64,000 bases of DNA from Faecalispora sporosphaeroides DSM 1294 (GCA_000383295.1 KB911068.1:299322-363321), one strand, 5' to 3'. Positions 51,672 to 61,002 are shown, numbered from the stretch's first letter. Notes: a model not told the origin generated them from the sequence alone. Numbers and translations are program-made.

Positions 51672-54002
51672 ATGGTTATGGCCATCGGAAAAAGCATACA
51701 GCGCAAGGACGCGTGGGAGAAAGTGACCGGCCTTGCCCGGTACACGGATGATTTTCCCGTCACGGGTCTGCTTTGCGCAAGACTGCTCACCAGCCCGTAC
51801 GGACATGCCCGAATCCTGAAAATCGATACGGCGAGGGCCTTGGCAGTCAAGGGAGTCAAATCGATTCTGACGGGCGGCGACTTTCAGGAACTGCACGGCC
51901 CTTTGCTTTTAGACCGCCCCGCTCTGGCGCGGAATGTGGTCAGGTATGCGGGGGAGCCGGTGGCGCTTGTGGTTGCGCAGGAGGAATCCATCGCGGCAAA
52001 GGCGGTTCGGTTGATCGAAGTGGAATACGAGCCTCTTCCCGTTTTGCTGACGCCCTCCGCGTCTTTATCGCCGGGCGCCGTTCTCATTCATGAAAAGGTG
52101 ACCGGGTATAAAAGGCTGCTGACGGACATCTACCCCGAGGAGGGAACCAATATTGCCAGCCGTTACCGTATACAAAAGGGCAGCGCCGGGCAGGCCCTGA
52201 AAAAGTGCGATTATATCGTTCAAAAGCAATTCTCTCTGCCCGCCTCCGATCACCTCGCGATGGAGGTGCGCACGGCGCGGGCACAAATCAGCGCCGACGG
52301 CAAGGTGCAGATCACGACCTCCTCCCAGTCCCCCTATGCGGTGCGCCGGCAGATATCGGACGCGTTTATGATCCCGGCCGGGCAGATTCAGGTGACGGTT
52401 CCGTTCATCGGCGGCGGATTCGGCGGGAAATCCGCCGTGATGCTGGAGATACTGGCGTATCTGGCTTCCAAAAGCGTGGGGGGCAAGGCGGTTCGCCTGA
52501 TCGTCACGCGGGAGCAGGACATGGCCGCCCTTCCGAGCCGGATCGGGCTGGAGGCGGACATTACCCTTGGCGCGGACAGGGACGGCAACATTCAGGCCGC
52601 TCAAATGACATTCCGCCTGGATTGCGGCGCGTATGCCGACATTTCGCCGTATATGGCAAAGGCCATTGCGGTGGATTGCACCGGACCGTATCACATGGAG
52701 CATGTGCTGTGCGATTCTTTGTGCGTGTACACCAACCATACGTATGCAACCGCTTACCGGAGCTTTTCGCATGAATCCTGTACCTTCTGCGTAGAGCGGG
52801 CGATTGATCTTCTGGCAAAGCGCTGCGGGCAGGACCCGCTGGAGTTCCGTTTCCGCAACGCGATTCGCGAGGGCAGCACAACCCCCACACAGGTGCCTTA
52901 CACCGAAAGCCTGATCGGCGATTTGAGGAAATGCCTTGGCAGAGCAAGGCGGCTTTCGCAGTGGGATGCCGGGGCCGGAACCCCCATCAAGGAGAATACG
53001 GTGAAGGCAAAGGGGATCGCCTGCTTTTGGAAGACTGAAAATCCCCCCACCGACGCCGTTTCGGGGGCCGCCGTCACCTTTAACACAGACGGAAGCGTCA
53101 ATCTGGTCACCGGGGTGGTCGAGATGGGCTCCAACGGCCAGACCCATCTGGCGCAGATCCTCGCGGAAAAATTGGGCATTCCCTGTGAAAAGGTACACGT
53201 GGTGCTGAGCGTGGATACCCGCGCGGCCCCGGAGCATTGGAAAACGGTGGCGAGCCTGACCGAATACATGGCCGGGAAGGCGGTTCTGCGCGCCGCCGAC
53301 GATCTGCTGCAGCAGCTGCGAAGCAACGGGTCGCAGGCCTTCGGCTGCCCGGTTTCGGACATTGAGGTGTCTCACGGGCGGGTGTATTCCATCCGGAACC
53401 CGGAGCGCTTCATCGAGTTCAAGGATATTGCGCAAGGGTATCAGGCGCCCGACGGCACGTCGATCGGCGAGCCGGTGCTGGGGAGGGGCGGAATGATGCT
53501 CAAGGGCCTAAGCATGCTCGACCCTAAAACGGGGAAGGGGAAAACGGGGCCCGCATGGACGCTCGGCGCGCAGGTGGTCGAGGTGGAAGCGGACATCAGG
53601 AGCTTCAGCTACCGGATTCTCTCCGCTTTAACGGTGATAGATGTGGGCAGGGTGATCAATCCGGAATCGATGCGCTCCATGGTGGCGGGCGGAATGGCAA
53701 TGGGAATGAGTATGGCAAGCCGGGAATTCGTTTCTTTCAGCAGCCGGGGGGTGCCGCAGGCGCCGAACCTGCGCACCTATAAGCTGATGCACCTTGGGCA
53801 GGAGCCGGATTACCGGGTGGACTTTGTGGAAACGCCGCAGGATGATTCCCCCTATGGAATGCGCAGCTATGCCGAACATGGAATCATCGCCATTCCCGCC
53901 GCTCTGGCGAACGCACTGGCCAATGCGTTCGGAATAGAAGAGGTGACGCTGCCGCTGACCCCGGAAAATATATGGAAAGCGTCGCAGAAGGAGAAGCCAT
54001 GA
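51672..54002 (+). CDS. Xanthine-dehydrogenase-family molybdenum hydroxylase, molybdopterin-binding subunit
   Basis: A 776-residue large subunit. It starts with the a/b-hammerhead (GKSIQRKDAWEKVTGLARYTDD); the Mo-cofactor loops GGGFGGKS and GVVEMGSNGQTH and the C-terminal active-site Glu in MRSYAEHGI are all in place. It hydroxylates an aromatic N-heterocycle or related carbonyl compound with water. The Arg/Glu pattern typical of true xanthine dehydrogenase is not obvious, so the substrate is left open (purine, nicotinate or another heterocycle). It overlaps the FAD subunit gene by 4 bases (ATGA). No cofactor-insertion (XdhC-type) gene is in the window. Confidence 0.92.
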   Translation: MVMAIGKSIQRKDAWEKVTGLARYTDDFPVTGLLCARLLTSPYGHARILKIDTARALAVKGVKSILTGGDFQELHGPLLLDRPALARNVVRYAGEPVALVVAQEESIAAKAVRLIEVEYEPLPVLLTPSASLSPGAVLIHEKVTGYKRLLTDIYPEEGTNIASRYRIQKGSAGQALKKCDYIVQKQFSLPASDHLAMEVRTARAQISADGKVQITTSSQSPYAVRRQISDAFMIPAGQIQVTVPFIGGGFGGKSAVMLEILAYLASKSVGGKAVRLIVTREQDMAALPSRIGLEADITLGADRDGNIQAAQMTFRLDCGAYADISPYMAKAIAVDCTGPYHMEHVLCDSLCVYTNHTYATAYRSFSHESCTFCVERAIDLLAKRCGQDPLEFRFRNAIREGSTTPTQVPYTESLIGDLRKCLGRARRLSQWDAGAGTPIKENTVKAKGIACFWKTENPPTDAVSGAAVTFNTDGSVNLVTGVVEMGSNGQTHLAQILAEKLGIPCEKVHVVLSVDTRAAPEHWKTVASLTEYMAGKAVLRAADDLLQQLRSNGSQAFGCPVSDIEVSHGRVYSIRNPERFIEFKDIAQGYQAPDGTSIGEPVLGRGGMMLKGLSMLDPKTGKGKTGPAWTLGAQVVEVEADIRSFSYRILSALTVIDVGRVINPESMRSMVAGGMAMGMSMASREFVSFSSRGVPQAPNLRTYKLMHLGQEPDYRVDFVETPQDDSPYGMRSYAEHGIIAIPAALANALANAFGIEEVTLPLTPENIWKASQKEKP

Positions 54003-54838
54003 TTCCATTTGATTTTGTCTATTGCCGTCCCGATACGCTGCGTGAAGCGGCAGACGCATTCAAACGGTATCAGGGTAAAAACAAAAAGGCCGTTTGCTAC
54101 GGCGGCGGGTCCGAGATCATTACGATGTGCCGGGCAGGCAGCATTCATCCCGACGCGGTGGTCGATATCAAAGGCATTCCCGAATGCGGGATTTTAGAAA
54201 AGGACGATTGCTTTTTGACGATCGGGGCGGCCTGCACGCTGAGCCGGATTACGGAATCAAAGCTGTTTCCGTTGCTGGGGCTTGCCTGCGGCCGGGTCGC
54301 GGATCACACCAACCAATGCAGAATCACGTTGGGCGGGAATCTGTGCGGCACCGTTATTTACCGCGAGACAAGCCTGCCGCTGCTGCTGTCCGACGCGGAG
54401 GTGACCGTCGGCGGGCCGGATGGAATGCGGAGGGTTCCTTTTCAGAACATCTTTGACGGCAGGGTGCGGCTGCGGGAGGGGGAATGGATCGTACAGGCGC
54501 ATATCCCCGTGTGGGCGCTGCAGGCGCGCCACGCCCATATCAAAAAGACTGCGCAGGAAAAAATTGATTATCCGCTGGTCAATGTCACCGCAATCTGGAA
54601 GGAGGACGTCCTCCGCGCGGCGTTTTCCGGAATCTGCTCCCGGCCTTTCCGCAGCCGCCGGGTGGAAGCGGTGCTGAATGACCGCGGGCTCCCGCCCGAA
54701 ATCCGCGCGGAAAAAGCGGCCGGTTTATTGCCGGAGCCGCCTTATCACGACGTGGAGGGCTCGGGTGAGTACCGGGCCTTCGTATTCAAAAACACATTGT
54801 GCGAGTTGTTGGAGGCGTGGCAGAATGACAGAGTTTGA
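53999..54838 (+). CDS. Molybdenum hydroxylase, FAD-binding medium subunit
   Basis: A 279-residue CoxM/XdhB-type subunit that passes electrons from the Fe-S centres to FAD. The N-terminal FAD-binding pattern is CYGGGSEIITMCR in the first 50 residues, with GGNLCGTVIYRET for the second contact; the C-terminal CO_deh_flav_C-type region covers about 175-279. AGGAG lies 5-6 bases before ATG 53999. It is translationally coupled to both neighbours. Confidence 0.92.
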   Translation: MIPFDFVYCRPDTLREAADAFKRYQGKNKKAVCYGGGSEIITMCRAGSIHPDAVVDIKGIPECGILEKDDCFLTIGAACTLSRITESKLFPLLGLACGRVADHTNQCRITLGGNLCGTVIYRETSLPLLLSDAEVTVGGPDGMRRVPFQNIFDGRVRLREGEWIVQAHIPVWALQARHAHIKKTAQEKIDYPLVNVTAIWKEDVLRAAFSGICSRPFRSRRVEAVLNDRGLPPEIRAEKAAGLLPEPPYHDVEGSGEYRAFVFKNTLCELLEAWQNDRV

Positions 54839-55313
54839 GGGAAAAACGGTTCTATCGCTCCATGTAAACGGGAATTTTCATGAGGTATTGGTGAGGCCCT
54901 CCGATATCCTGCTGGATGTGCTGAGGGAACAGCTTGGGCTGACCGGCGCGAAGGCCGGGTGCAAAAACGGCGACTGCGGTGCCTGCACGGTGATGGTCGA
55001 CGGCTGGCCGGCAAAGTCCTGCCTCATGCTGGCGGTGGAGGCTCAGGGGAAAAAAATCACCACGGTGGAGGGGCTCGGCGGCAAGGCCGCCGTACAAAAC
55101 GCCTTTGTGGAGGCAAACGCGTTTCAGTGCGGGTACTGCACCTCCGGGTTTTTAATGGTGTGCCACGCGCTGTTGACGCAGCACCCCGTCATGCCGGACG
55201 AAATCGTTGTGGAGGAATGGCTGCAGTCCAACCTGTGCCGCTGCACCAGCTATCAGGAGATCCGAGAAGCGGTTCATTTGATGTATGATGCTGTGCAGGA
55301 CGCCGACGTTTGA
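54825..55313 (+). CDS. Molybdenum hydroxylase, 2Fe-2S small subunit
   Basis: A 162-residue subunit with two 2Fe-2S domains: the plant-ferredoxin-like set CKNGDCGACTVMV plus a later Cys (SCLML), and the helical set CGYCTSGF with NLCRCTSY. It carries electrons from molybdopterin to FAD. ATG 54825 lies 9 bases after GGAGG and overlaps the FAD-subunit gene by 14 bases. Gene order large-medium-small is one of the usual arrangements. Confidence 0.95.
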   Translation: MTEFEGKTVLSLHVNGNFHEVLVRPSDILLDVLREQLGLTGAKAGCKNGDCGACTVMVDGWPAKSCLMLAVEAQGKKITTVEGLGGKAAVQNAFVEANAFQCGYCTSGFLMVCHALLTQHPVMPDEIVVEEWLQSNLCRCTSYQEIREAVHLMYDAVQDADV

Positions 55314-55433
55314 GTCAAACGCGCCGCCCCTCGCCTGCCGTGGCCGTATTTGACAGCGGCACAGGTTGGTCGGGGGGTTCAACTGCCGCACGATGAATAG
55401 ATGAGTATAAATTAATTGGGGGAACGCTTTGGT

Positions 55434-56333
55434 ATGCCGATTCACGAGGAGATGCTGAGTTTAACGTATGCCTGGGCGATCGGGCTGGGAATTTTGGTGG
55501 GCACGGCCGCGCGCGCCGTCACGCTGGTGGTGGATTACCGGCAGACGCCGACCTATCCCGACGGGCAGTTCATCCATCTGTTTGCGGGCTTTATTGCCGC
55601 CGCGCTCGGGGCCGTCGCCATCCCCGCGCTGCTGGAAAAGGACTACGCGGCCTTCACCTTTCTGGCGTTGGCGGTACAGCATTTTCGGGATATCCGCAAA
55701 ATGGAGCAGGAGAGCTTAAACAATCTGGAGCTTTCCGGGTATGCCCGCCGCGGGGACGCGTATATCGACGGGATTTCAAAAACCTATGAGGCGCGAAACT
55801 ACATTTCGATGATTTCCTCCATGATCGCATCCTCCGTCGTGCTGCTGATGGAGGGCCTGCCGCGCGCGCTTGCGGTAATCACGGCTGCCGCGCTGGGGAT
55901 GCTGTCGGTATTTTTGCTCAAGCGGTTTACGCGCGGAAAACGGGTGGGGGATATCAGCATTGTTCGGCAGGGGAAGATTCAGATACAGGGCTCCAACTTG
56001 TTTGTGGACGATGTTTACGTCACCGGTGCGGCGGGTTCGCCTGTAGCGCGGGAATTATTTCTCCAACAGGGGCTGGGCGTTGTGATTACCCCCAAAAAAG
56101 AGCAGTTTCGCGCCACGCTGGAAAACGCCGGGCAGCGGCAGGCTATTTTGTATGAGGCGGCCAGCACTCTGGGGGTCAAGACGTACCAGTATGTCAAGCG
56201 CAGCGTGGAGCAGGACAAAATGGTGATCGCTCTGGTGCCGGTTGACCGCGATATCGGGCGGATGATCGCGGCGATTCAAAATACGCCCGTGTTGGAAAAC
56301 AGCCGGAAGGTGCGCAGAATCATGTCCCGTTAG
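55434..56333 (+). CDS. YIEGIA-family membrane protein
   Basis: A 299-residue protein: about two N-terminal helices, a cytoplasmic stretch with the family tag as AYIDGISKTYEARNYISM, two more helices (SSVVLLMEGLPRALAVITAA) and a soluble C-terminal domain of about 120 residues. The family is confined to endospore-formers; its role is not established to my knowledge. ATG 55434 is chosen; TTG 55416 is the alternative. The next gene encodes its known small partner, which supports the call. Confidence 0.85.
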   Translation: MPIHEEMLSLTYAWAIGLGILVGTAARAVTLVVDYRQTPTYPDGQFIHLFAGFIAAALGAVAIPALLEKDYAAFTFLALAVQHFRDIRKMEQESLNNLELSGYARRGDAYIDGISKTYEARNYISMISSMIASSVVLLMEGLPRALAVITAAALGMLSVFLLKRFTRGKRVGDISIVRQGKIQIQGSNLFVDDVYVTGAAGSPVARELFLQQGLGVVITPKKEQFRATLENAGQRQAILYEAASTLGVKTYQYVKRSVEQDKMVIALVPVDRDIGRMIAAIQNTPVLENSRKVRRIMSR

Positions 56334-56356
56334 CAGCCACGAAAGGAATGAGGAAA

Positions 56357-56548
56357 ATGGCAAAAGACCCGCAGATTCTGGTATACTTTACCAATCAGCC
56401 CGAACAAATCGTCGGAGGAGACCCTCTGTGCCTGCACATTCAGGATGCGGAGCAGCGCGAGCGGATGATCGTGGAAATGGCAAGGCTGTTCGAGGCCGGT
56501 GTGGTTTTTCTCCCGAACGGCGACGCAATGATTGTAATGGGCGTGTGA
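56357..56548 (+). CDS. Capping complex subunit for YIEGIA
   Basis: A 63-residue soluble protein (begins MAKDPQILVYFTNQPEQIVG, ends FLPNGDAMIVMGV) matching the short partner that regularly follows YIEGIA genes. AAAGGA lies 9 bases before the ATG at 56357; an upstream ATG at 56348 touches that site. The two genes are 23 bases apart and probably co-transcribed. Confidence 0.82.
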   Translation: MAKDPQILVYFTNQPEQIVGGDPLCLHIQDAEQRERMIVEMARLFEAGVVFLPNGDAMIVMGV

Positions 56549-56649
56549 CCGGGTGGAGCGAATCCAAAAGAGCGTCGATTCAGTGAAGACCGCAAAAAAC
56601 ATTTGACAATTTTACCTCTCCGCTTTATTCTGTGAATGGGGTGAATGAA

Positions 56650-57153
56650 ATGAAACGGGAATTGGAAGTGTTTTTTGACTACGCCTGCCCTTACTGCTTT
56701 CGGGCGCACGGGTATTTAACGGAGCTAATGCCGCAGTATCCGCAGCTCGGCATTGTCTGGCGCCCCTGCGAAGCGCACCCCCGGCCGGACCGATACGGCC
56801 CCCACAGCGACCTGTGCATACAGGGCTATTTCTTCGCTCTGGAGAACGGGGCCGATGCTTTGGCGTACCACGACCGCATGTACCGGGCGGCTCTGATAGA
56901 CCGTATCGATATCGAGAGCGTCGACGCGCTCGCCGATTTTGTGCGCGATCTTGTCGATGCGGATGCTTTCCGGCTTGCGCTGCGGCAGGGAACTTACCAA
57001 AAGGCGCTGGCAGAGGCGAACCGGCTCGCGTTTGAGCGCTCCGGCGTGTGGGTTGTTCCGGCATACCGGATGGAAGGCCGAAAGATAGATTCCGTTGAAA
57101 ACATCGGTGTTTCCAAAGAACAGCTCCGGCGCTTTCTGAGCCAGGCGGATTAA
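56650..57153 (+). CDS. DsbA-family thioredoxin-like protein
   Basis: A 167-residue cytoplasmic protein with the DsbA/FrnE-type arrangement: a beta strand then the active site FFDYACPYCFRAH (CPYC), a helical insertion, and a cis-Pro loop in GVWVVPAYRMEG. There is no signal peptide, so it is not an extracytoplasmic oxidase; relatives include 2-hydroxychromene-2-carboxylate isomerases and FrnE-like oxidoreductases. GGGGTGA is about 8 bases before ATG 56650. Its substrate is unknown. Confidence 0.88.
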   Translation: MKRELEVFFDYACPYCFRAHGYLTELMPQYPQLGIVWRPCEAHPRPDRYGPHSDLCIQGYFFALENGADALAYHDRMYRAALIDRIDIESVDALADFVRDLVDADAFRLALRQGTYQKALAEANRLAFERSGVWVVPAYRMEGRKIDSVENIGVSKEQLRRFLSQAD

Positions 57154-57205
57154 CAAGCCTATGCGCGCGCAATGGAGGATGCGCTCACAGCCGGGAGAAA
57201 ACCGT

Positions 57206-57225
57206 GTCTTTTACATGTAAAAGAC
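57206..57225. repeat. Perfect 20-base palindrome
   Basis: GTCTTTTACA mirrored by TGTAAAAGAC with no spacer, 52 bases after the DsbA-like gene. It could be a weak terminator or a protein binding site. Confidence 0.5.
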
Positions 57226-57279
57226 GGCGCGCGATCCCTGTAAACCTGTAAAACGGTTCCCCTTTGCCGCGCTTTTTTC

Positions 57280-57307
57280 TTGACAAACGCAAAACAAGTG
57301 GTATGAT
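57280..57307 (+). promoter_or_regulatory. Promoter of the riboflavin operon
   Basis: Perfect TTGACA (57280-57285), 16-base spacer, TATGAT (57302-57307), about 20 bases before the riboswitch. Confidence 0.85.
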
Positions 57308-57325
57308 AGGTGTAATTGAATAGGA

Positions 57326-57432
57326 ATCTTCAGGGCAGGGTGCGATTCCCTACCGGTGGTAAAGCCCACGAGCCGCAAGGCATGATTCGGTGTAACTCCG
57401 AAGCCGACAGTATAGTCTGGATGAAAGAAGAT
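57326..57432 (+). promoter_or_regulatory. FMN riboswitch (RFN element)
   Basis: The highly conserved RFN core is readable: CAGGGCAGGGTG, ATTCCCTACCGGTGGT, AGCCCACGAGCC, GATTCGGTGTAACTCCGAAG, CCGACAGTATAGTCTGGATG, closed by P1 ATCTTC/GAAGAT. Bound FMN should favour the terminator at 57466 and shut off the rib genes. Confidence 0.97.
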
Positions 57433-57465
57433 GAATGGATATAGGATATCTGTGTATGAAATTTT

Positions 57466-57497
57466 GCTCTGGAATCATTTTATTCCAGAGCTTTTTT
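57466..57497 (+). terminator. Riboswitch-controlled terminator
   Basis: A 10-bp perfect stem (57466-57475 with 57482-57491) followed by a run of T, 34 bases after the riboswitch. Confidence 0.9.
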
Positions 57498-57530
57498 GAT
57501 TTCATCCGCGCCGGGTGCTCTCTGTGCCGC

Positions 57531-57566
57531 AGTAATGCCCTGAACGATTTCGTTCAGGGCATTACT
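57531..57566 (+). other. Second hairpin in the ribD leader
   Basis: A perfect 16-bp stem (57531-57546 with 57551-57566) with loop ATTT, followed by GTTTTGG and directly by the ribD ribosome site. It may be a backup terminator, an mRNA-stabilising element or a translation-control hairpin. Confidence 0.6.
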
Positions 57567-57582
57567 GTTTTGGAGGTGTGAT

Positions 57583-58680
57583 ATGACGGATACGCAATAC
57601 ATGAGTATGGCCGTCGAACTTGCAAAAAAAGGCTGCGGATGGGTGAATCCCAATCCGATGGTGGGCGCGGTGATCGTAAAGGATGGCCGCGTCATCGGGC
57701 AGGGGTATCACGAAAGGTACGGGGCGCTCCATGCGGAGCGGAACGCACTTGCAAGCTGTGAATCCTCCCCGGCCGGCGCCACGATCTACGTGACCCTTGA
57801 GCCGTGCTGCCACTACGGCAAAACGCCGCCCTGCACCGACGCCATTCTGGAAAGCGGCATTCGCCGGGTGGTGATCGGCTCCCGCGACCCCAATCCGCAG
57901 GTTTCGGGCAAAGGGGTTAAAATTCTGCGCTCCCGCGGAATCGAGGTGACGGAAAATATTAAAAAAGACGAATGCGACGCGCTCAACCGGAGCTTTTTTC
58001 ACTACATTCAAAACGGGACGCCCTATGTGGTGATGAAGTACGCAATGACGCTGGATGGGAAAATCGCGACACGCACGGGCAAATCCCGGTGGATTACCGG
58101 GGAGGCGGCGCGCCGTCGCGTTCAGGAAGACCGGCACCGGTACGCTGCCATCATGGTGGGTATCGGTACCGTTCTCGCGGACGATCCCCTTCTGACCTGC
58201 CGGATGGAAAACGGCAGAAATCCCCTGCGGATCGTCTGCGACACCAGGCTGCGAACGCCGCTGCACGCAAGGCTCGTCACCTCGGCGGCGGTGGCGGGTA
58301 CGCTCCTTGCCACAGCGGTAACAGACCGTGAGAAACACCGGCCTTATCTGGAAGCGGGCTGCAACCTTGCGGTGCTCCCCGAAAAAGACGGCCGCATCGA
58401 TTTAAACTGCCTGATGCGGGTGCTGGGCGAAAGGAAGATCGACAGCGTTCTGCTCGAGGGCGGCGGAATCCTGAACTGGTCCGCGCTGCAAAGCGGCATC
58501 GTGAACCGGGTTCAGGCCTACATTGCCCCCAAGCTGTTAGGCGGCGCAAAAACGCCTGTGGCGGGCCCCGGGGTCGATTCCCCGCAGGAAGCCTTCCGGT
58601 TGGGCCAGCCGACGCTCACGCGGCTCGGCGAGGATCTTTTATGGGAGAGCGAGGTGCTCACATGTTCACAGGAATCATAG
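57583..58680 (+). CDS. ribD: Riboflavin biosynthesis deaminase/reductase RibD
   Basis: A 365-residue bifunctional enzyme. The N-terminal deaminase (about 1-145) has the zinc site HAERNAL and PCCHYGKTPPC; the C-terminal NADPH reductase (about 147-365) has TLDGKIATRTGKSRWI and the GIGTVLADDPLLT segment with LLEGGGILNW. It carries out steps two and three from the GTP branch to the ribitylamino-uracil. GGAGGTG lies 6-7 bases before the ATG. It is the first gene after the FMN riboswitch. Confidence 0.97.
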   Translation: MTDTQYMSMAVELAKKGCGWVNPNPMVGAVIVKDGRVIGQGYHERYGALHAERNALASCESSPAGATIYVTLEPCCHYGKTPPCTDAILESGIRRVVIGSRDPNPQVSGKGVKILRSRGIEVTENIKKDECDALNRSFFHYIQNGTPYVVMKYAMTLDGKIATRTGKSRWITGEAARRRVQEDRHRYAAIMVGIGTVLADDPLLTCRMENGRNPLRIVCDTRLRTPLHARLVTSAAVAGTLLATAVTDREKHRPYLEAGCNLAVLPEKDGRIDLNCLMRVLGERKIDSVLLEGGGILNWSALQSGIVNRVQAYIAPKLLGGAKTPVAGPGVDSPQEAFRLGQPTLTRLGEDLLWESEVLTCSQES

Positions 58681-59300
58681 AGGAGGTCGGCAAAGTACAA
58701 AGCGTCCGCAAGGGCAAGGATTCCGCCGCCGTCTCCATTGGGGCAAAAACGATTTGGGAGGGGCTTCGCTCCGGGGACAGCATCGCAGTCAACGGTGTCT
58801 GCCTTACCGTCACCTCTTTTTCTCAAAGCGGCTTTACCGCCGATGTGATGCACGAAACCCTGAACCGTTCCTCTCTGGGGAGCCTGTGTGCGGGGAGCGC
58901 CGTCAATCTGGAACGGGCGATGCCCGCAAACGGCAGGTTCGGCGGACATATTGTATCGGGGCATATCGACGGTATGGGAACAATTGCCGCCATAACGAAG
59001 GACGACAACGCCGTGTGGTATACCGTGAAGACTGGCCCCCGTGTTCTGAGGTACATCATTGAAAAGGGTTCGGTCGCCGTCGACGGCATCAGCCTGACGG
59101 TGGCGAAGGTTCATAACGACGGATTCAGCGTATCCGTCATACCGCATACCGCGGCACAGACCATTCTGTCTGAAAAACGCGTCGGCGACATCGTCAATCT
59201 GGAAAACGACTGTATCGCAAAATATGTGGAGCGGCTTCTGGGCTCCCAGCCGCCAAAGACGGCGATTACAGCGGAATTTCTTGCGAAACACGGCTTTTAA
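58662..59300 (+). CDS. ribE: Riboflavin synthase alpha chain
   Basis: A 212-residue enzyme that dismutates two lumazines to riboflavin. It starts with the family sequence MFTGIIEEVG, and two lumazine-binding barrels follow, each with an internal SxxxNGVCLTV / SVAVDGISLTV block. It overlaps ribD by 19 bases. The later bases hold a normal GGHIVSGHIDG ligand loop. ATG 58662 is taken because the family begins there. Confidence 0.97.
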   Translation: MFTGIIEEVGKVQSVRKGKDSAAVSIGAKTIWEGLRSGDSIAVNGVCLTVTSFSQSGFTADVMHETLNRSSLGSLCAGSAVNLERAMPANGRFGGHIVSGHIDGMGTIAAITKDDNAVWYTVKTGPRVLRYIIEKGSVAVDGISLTVAKVHNDGFSVSVIPHTAAQTILSEKRVGDIVNLENDCIAKYVERLLGSQPPKTAITAEFLAKHGF

Positions 59301-59312
59301 GGAGGAAATGAA

Positions 59313-60512
59313 ATGTTGGAGTACAGCACCATTGAAGAGGCTCTGGAGGAGCTTCGGCAGGGCAGAATCATTCTGGCGACGGACGACGAGGACCGCGAAA
59401 ATGAGGGCGATTTTATATGCGCCGCCGAGTTTGCCACGACGGAAAATGTGAACTTTATGGCGGTGCACGGCAAGGGGCTGATTTGTATGCCCATGAGCGC
59501 AGCGCTTTGCAAAAAGCTGCGGTTTCCCCAGATGGTGAGCGACAATACAGAGAACCATGAAACCGCGTTCACGGTTTCTGTCGACCACGTGAGCACCGGT
59601 ACCGGGATTTCGGCCGCCGAGCGCAGCGTTACCGCCATGAAATGCGCGGAGGAAAACGCAAAGCCGGAGGATTTTCGCCGCCCCGGCCATATGTTCCCGC
59701 TGACGGCAAAGAAAAACGGCGTTCTGGAGCGGAATGGCCATACCGAAGCCACGGTGGATTTGATGCGGCTGGCCGGTTTGAAGGAATGCGGCCTGTGCTG
59801 TGAGATCATGCGGGAGGACGGAACCATGATGCGCACGCCGGAGCTGATGGAGCTGGCGAAAAAATGGGGACTGAAAATGATCACGATCAAAGCCCTGCAG
59901 GAGTACCGCAAAAGAAGCGACAAGCTGGTCGAGCGGGTCGCCTGCGCGTCGCTCCCCACAAAGTACGGCGATTTTAGAATTTACGGGTACAGCAACAAGC
60001 TGAACGGCGAGCACCATGTAGCGCTGGTGAAAGGGGAAATCGGCGACGGCAAAAATCTTTTGTGCCGGGTGCATTCCGAGTGCCTGACCGGCGATGCGTT
60101 CGGCTCCGAGCGCTGCGACTGCGGCCAGCAGTTCGCGTCGGCCATGGCGCAGATCGAGCAGGAGGGCCGCGGCATTCTGCTCTATATGCGTCAGGAGGGC
60201 CGCGGGATCGGGCTGATCAACAAGCTGCGCGCCTATGCGCTCCAGGATCAGGGAATGGATACGCTGGAAGCGAATCTCGCGCTGGGGTTTTCGGGGGATT
60301 TGAGGGAGTATTTCATCGGCGCGCAGATTCTGCGTGATCTTGGGGCAAAGACCCTGCGCCTGCTTACCAACAATCCGGATAAGGTCTATCAGCTTTCCGG
60401 CTTCGGCATGGAGATCGTACAGCGTGTTCCAATCCAGATGGATGCTACCGCACACGATCTGTTCTACCTGAAAACGAAGCAGGAGAAAATGGGCCATCTT
60501 TTGAATTTTTAA
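59313..60512 (+). CDS. ribBA: Bifunctional DHBP synthase / GTP cyclohydrolase II
   Basis: A 399-residue fusion. The N-terminal RibB domain (about 1-200) makes 3,4-dihydroxy-2-butanone phosphate from ribulose 5-phosphate ([27 protein letters not shown]). The C-terminal RibA domain (about 205-399) opens GTP with a zinc site [14 protein letters not shown] and the RQEGRGIGL loop. Both committed inputs of riboflavin synthesis are thus encoded here. AAGGAGG lies about 9 bases before the ATG. Confidence 0.97.
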   Translation: MLEYSTIEEALEELRQGRIILATDDEDRENEGDFICAAEFATTENVNFMAVHGKGLICMPMSAALCKKLRFPQMVSDNTENHETAFTVSVDHVSTGTGISAAERSVTAMKCAEENAKPEDFRRPGHMFPLTAKKNGVLERNGHTEATVDLMRLAGLKECGLCCEIMREDGTMMRTPELMELAKKWGLKMITIKALQEYRKRSDKLVERVACASLPTKYGDFRIYGYSNKLNGEHHVALVKGEIGDGKNLLCRVHSECLTGDAFGSERCDCGQQFASAMAQIEQEGRGILLYMRQEGRGIGLINKLRAYALQDQGMDTLEANLALGFSGDLREYFIGAQILRDLGAKTLRLLTNNPDKVYQLSGFGMEIVQRVPIQMDATAHDLFYLKTKQEKMGHLLNF

Positions 60513-60534
60513 AATGGAAAAAGGAGAATGCGCT

Positions 60535-61002
60535 ATGAAAACATTGGAAGGGAAACTTGTATCCAGGAACATCCGCGTCGGCATTGTCGCCGCCCGGTTC
60601 AATGAGTTTATCACCAGCAGGCTTTTGAGCGGTGCGCTGGACGGGCTGAAACGCCATGAGGTCGGCGAGGATCAGATTGCTGTCGCCTGGGTTCCCGGCG
60701 CCTTTGAAATTCCGCTGATCGCCTCTAAGATGGCCAAAAGCGGCAAATATGATGCCGTCATCTGCCTTGGTGCGGTCATTCGGGGCAGCACAAGCCATTA
60801 CGACTATGTGTGCAGCGAGGTGTCGAAGGGGATCGCGCATGTGTCGCTGCACAGCGACATTCCCGTCCTGTTCGGTGTGCTCACCACGGAAAATATTGAG
60901 CAGGCCATAGAGCGGGCGGGTACAAAGGCAGGCAACAAGGGCTTTGACTGCGCTGTGGGCGCGATTGAAATGGTCAACCTGATCCGCGAGATAGAAGCAT
61001 AG
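60535..61002 (+). CDS. ribH: 6,7-dimethyl-8-ribityllumazine synthase
   Basis: A 155-residue subunit of the lumazine synthase shell, condensing the RibB and RibD products. The substrate blocks [20 protein letters not shown] and [18 protein letters not shown] with the catalytic His, plus [15 protein letters not shown], are present at normal length. AAAGGAG lies about 8 bases before ATG 60535. It is the last gene of the ribDEBAH operon; no clear terminator is seen in the 260 bases that follow. Confidence 0.97.
   Translation: MKTLEGKLVSRNIRVGIVAARFNEFITSRLLSGALDGLKRHEVGEDQIAVAWVPGAFEIPLIASKMAKSGKYDAVICLGAVIRGSTSHYDYVCSEVSKGIAHVSLHSDIPVLFGVLTTENIEQAIERAGTKAGNKGFDCAVGAIEMVNLIREIEA

Noticed and set aside
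52065..53435. A 456-codon minus-strand frame inside the molybdenum hydroxylase gene
   Set aside because: It is antisense to the large subunit, whose cofactor loops and active-site Glu are intact.
58518..60614. A 698-codon open frame on the minus strand across ribE and ribBA
   Set aside because: It is antisense to clear riboflavin genes with all active-site motifs; it has no ribosome site and no family pattern, and long antisense frames are common in GC-rich third-position genes.
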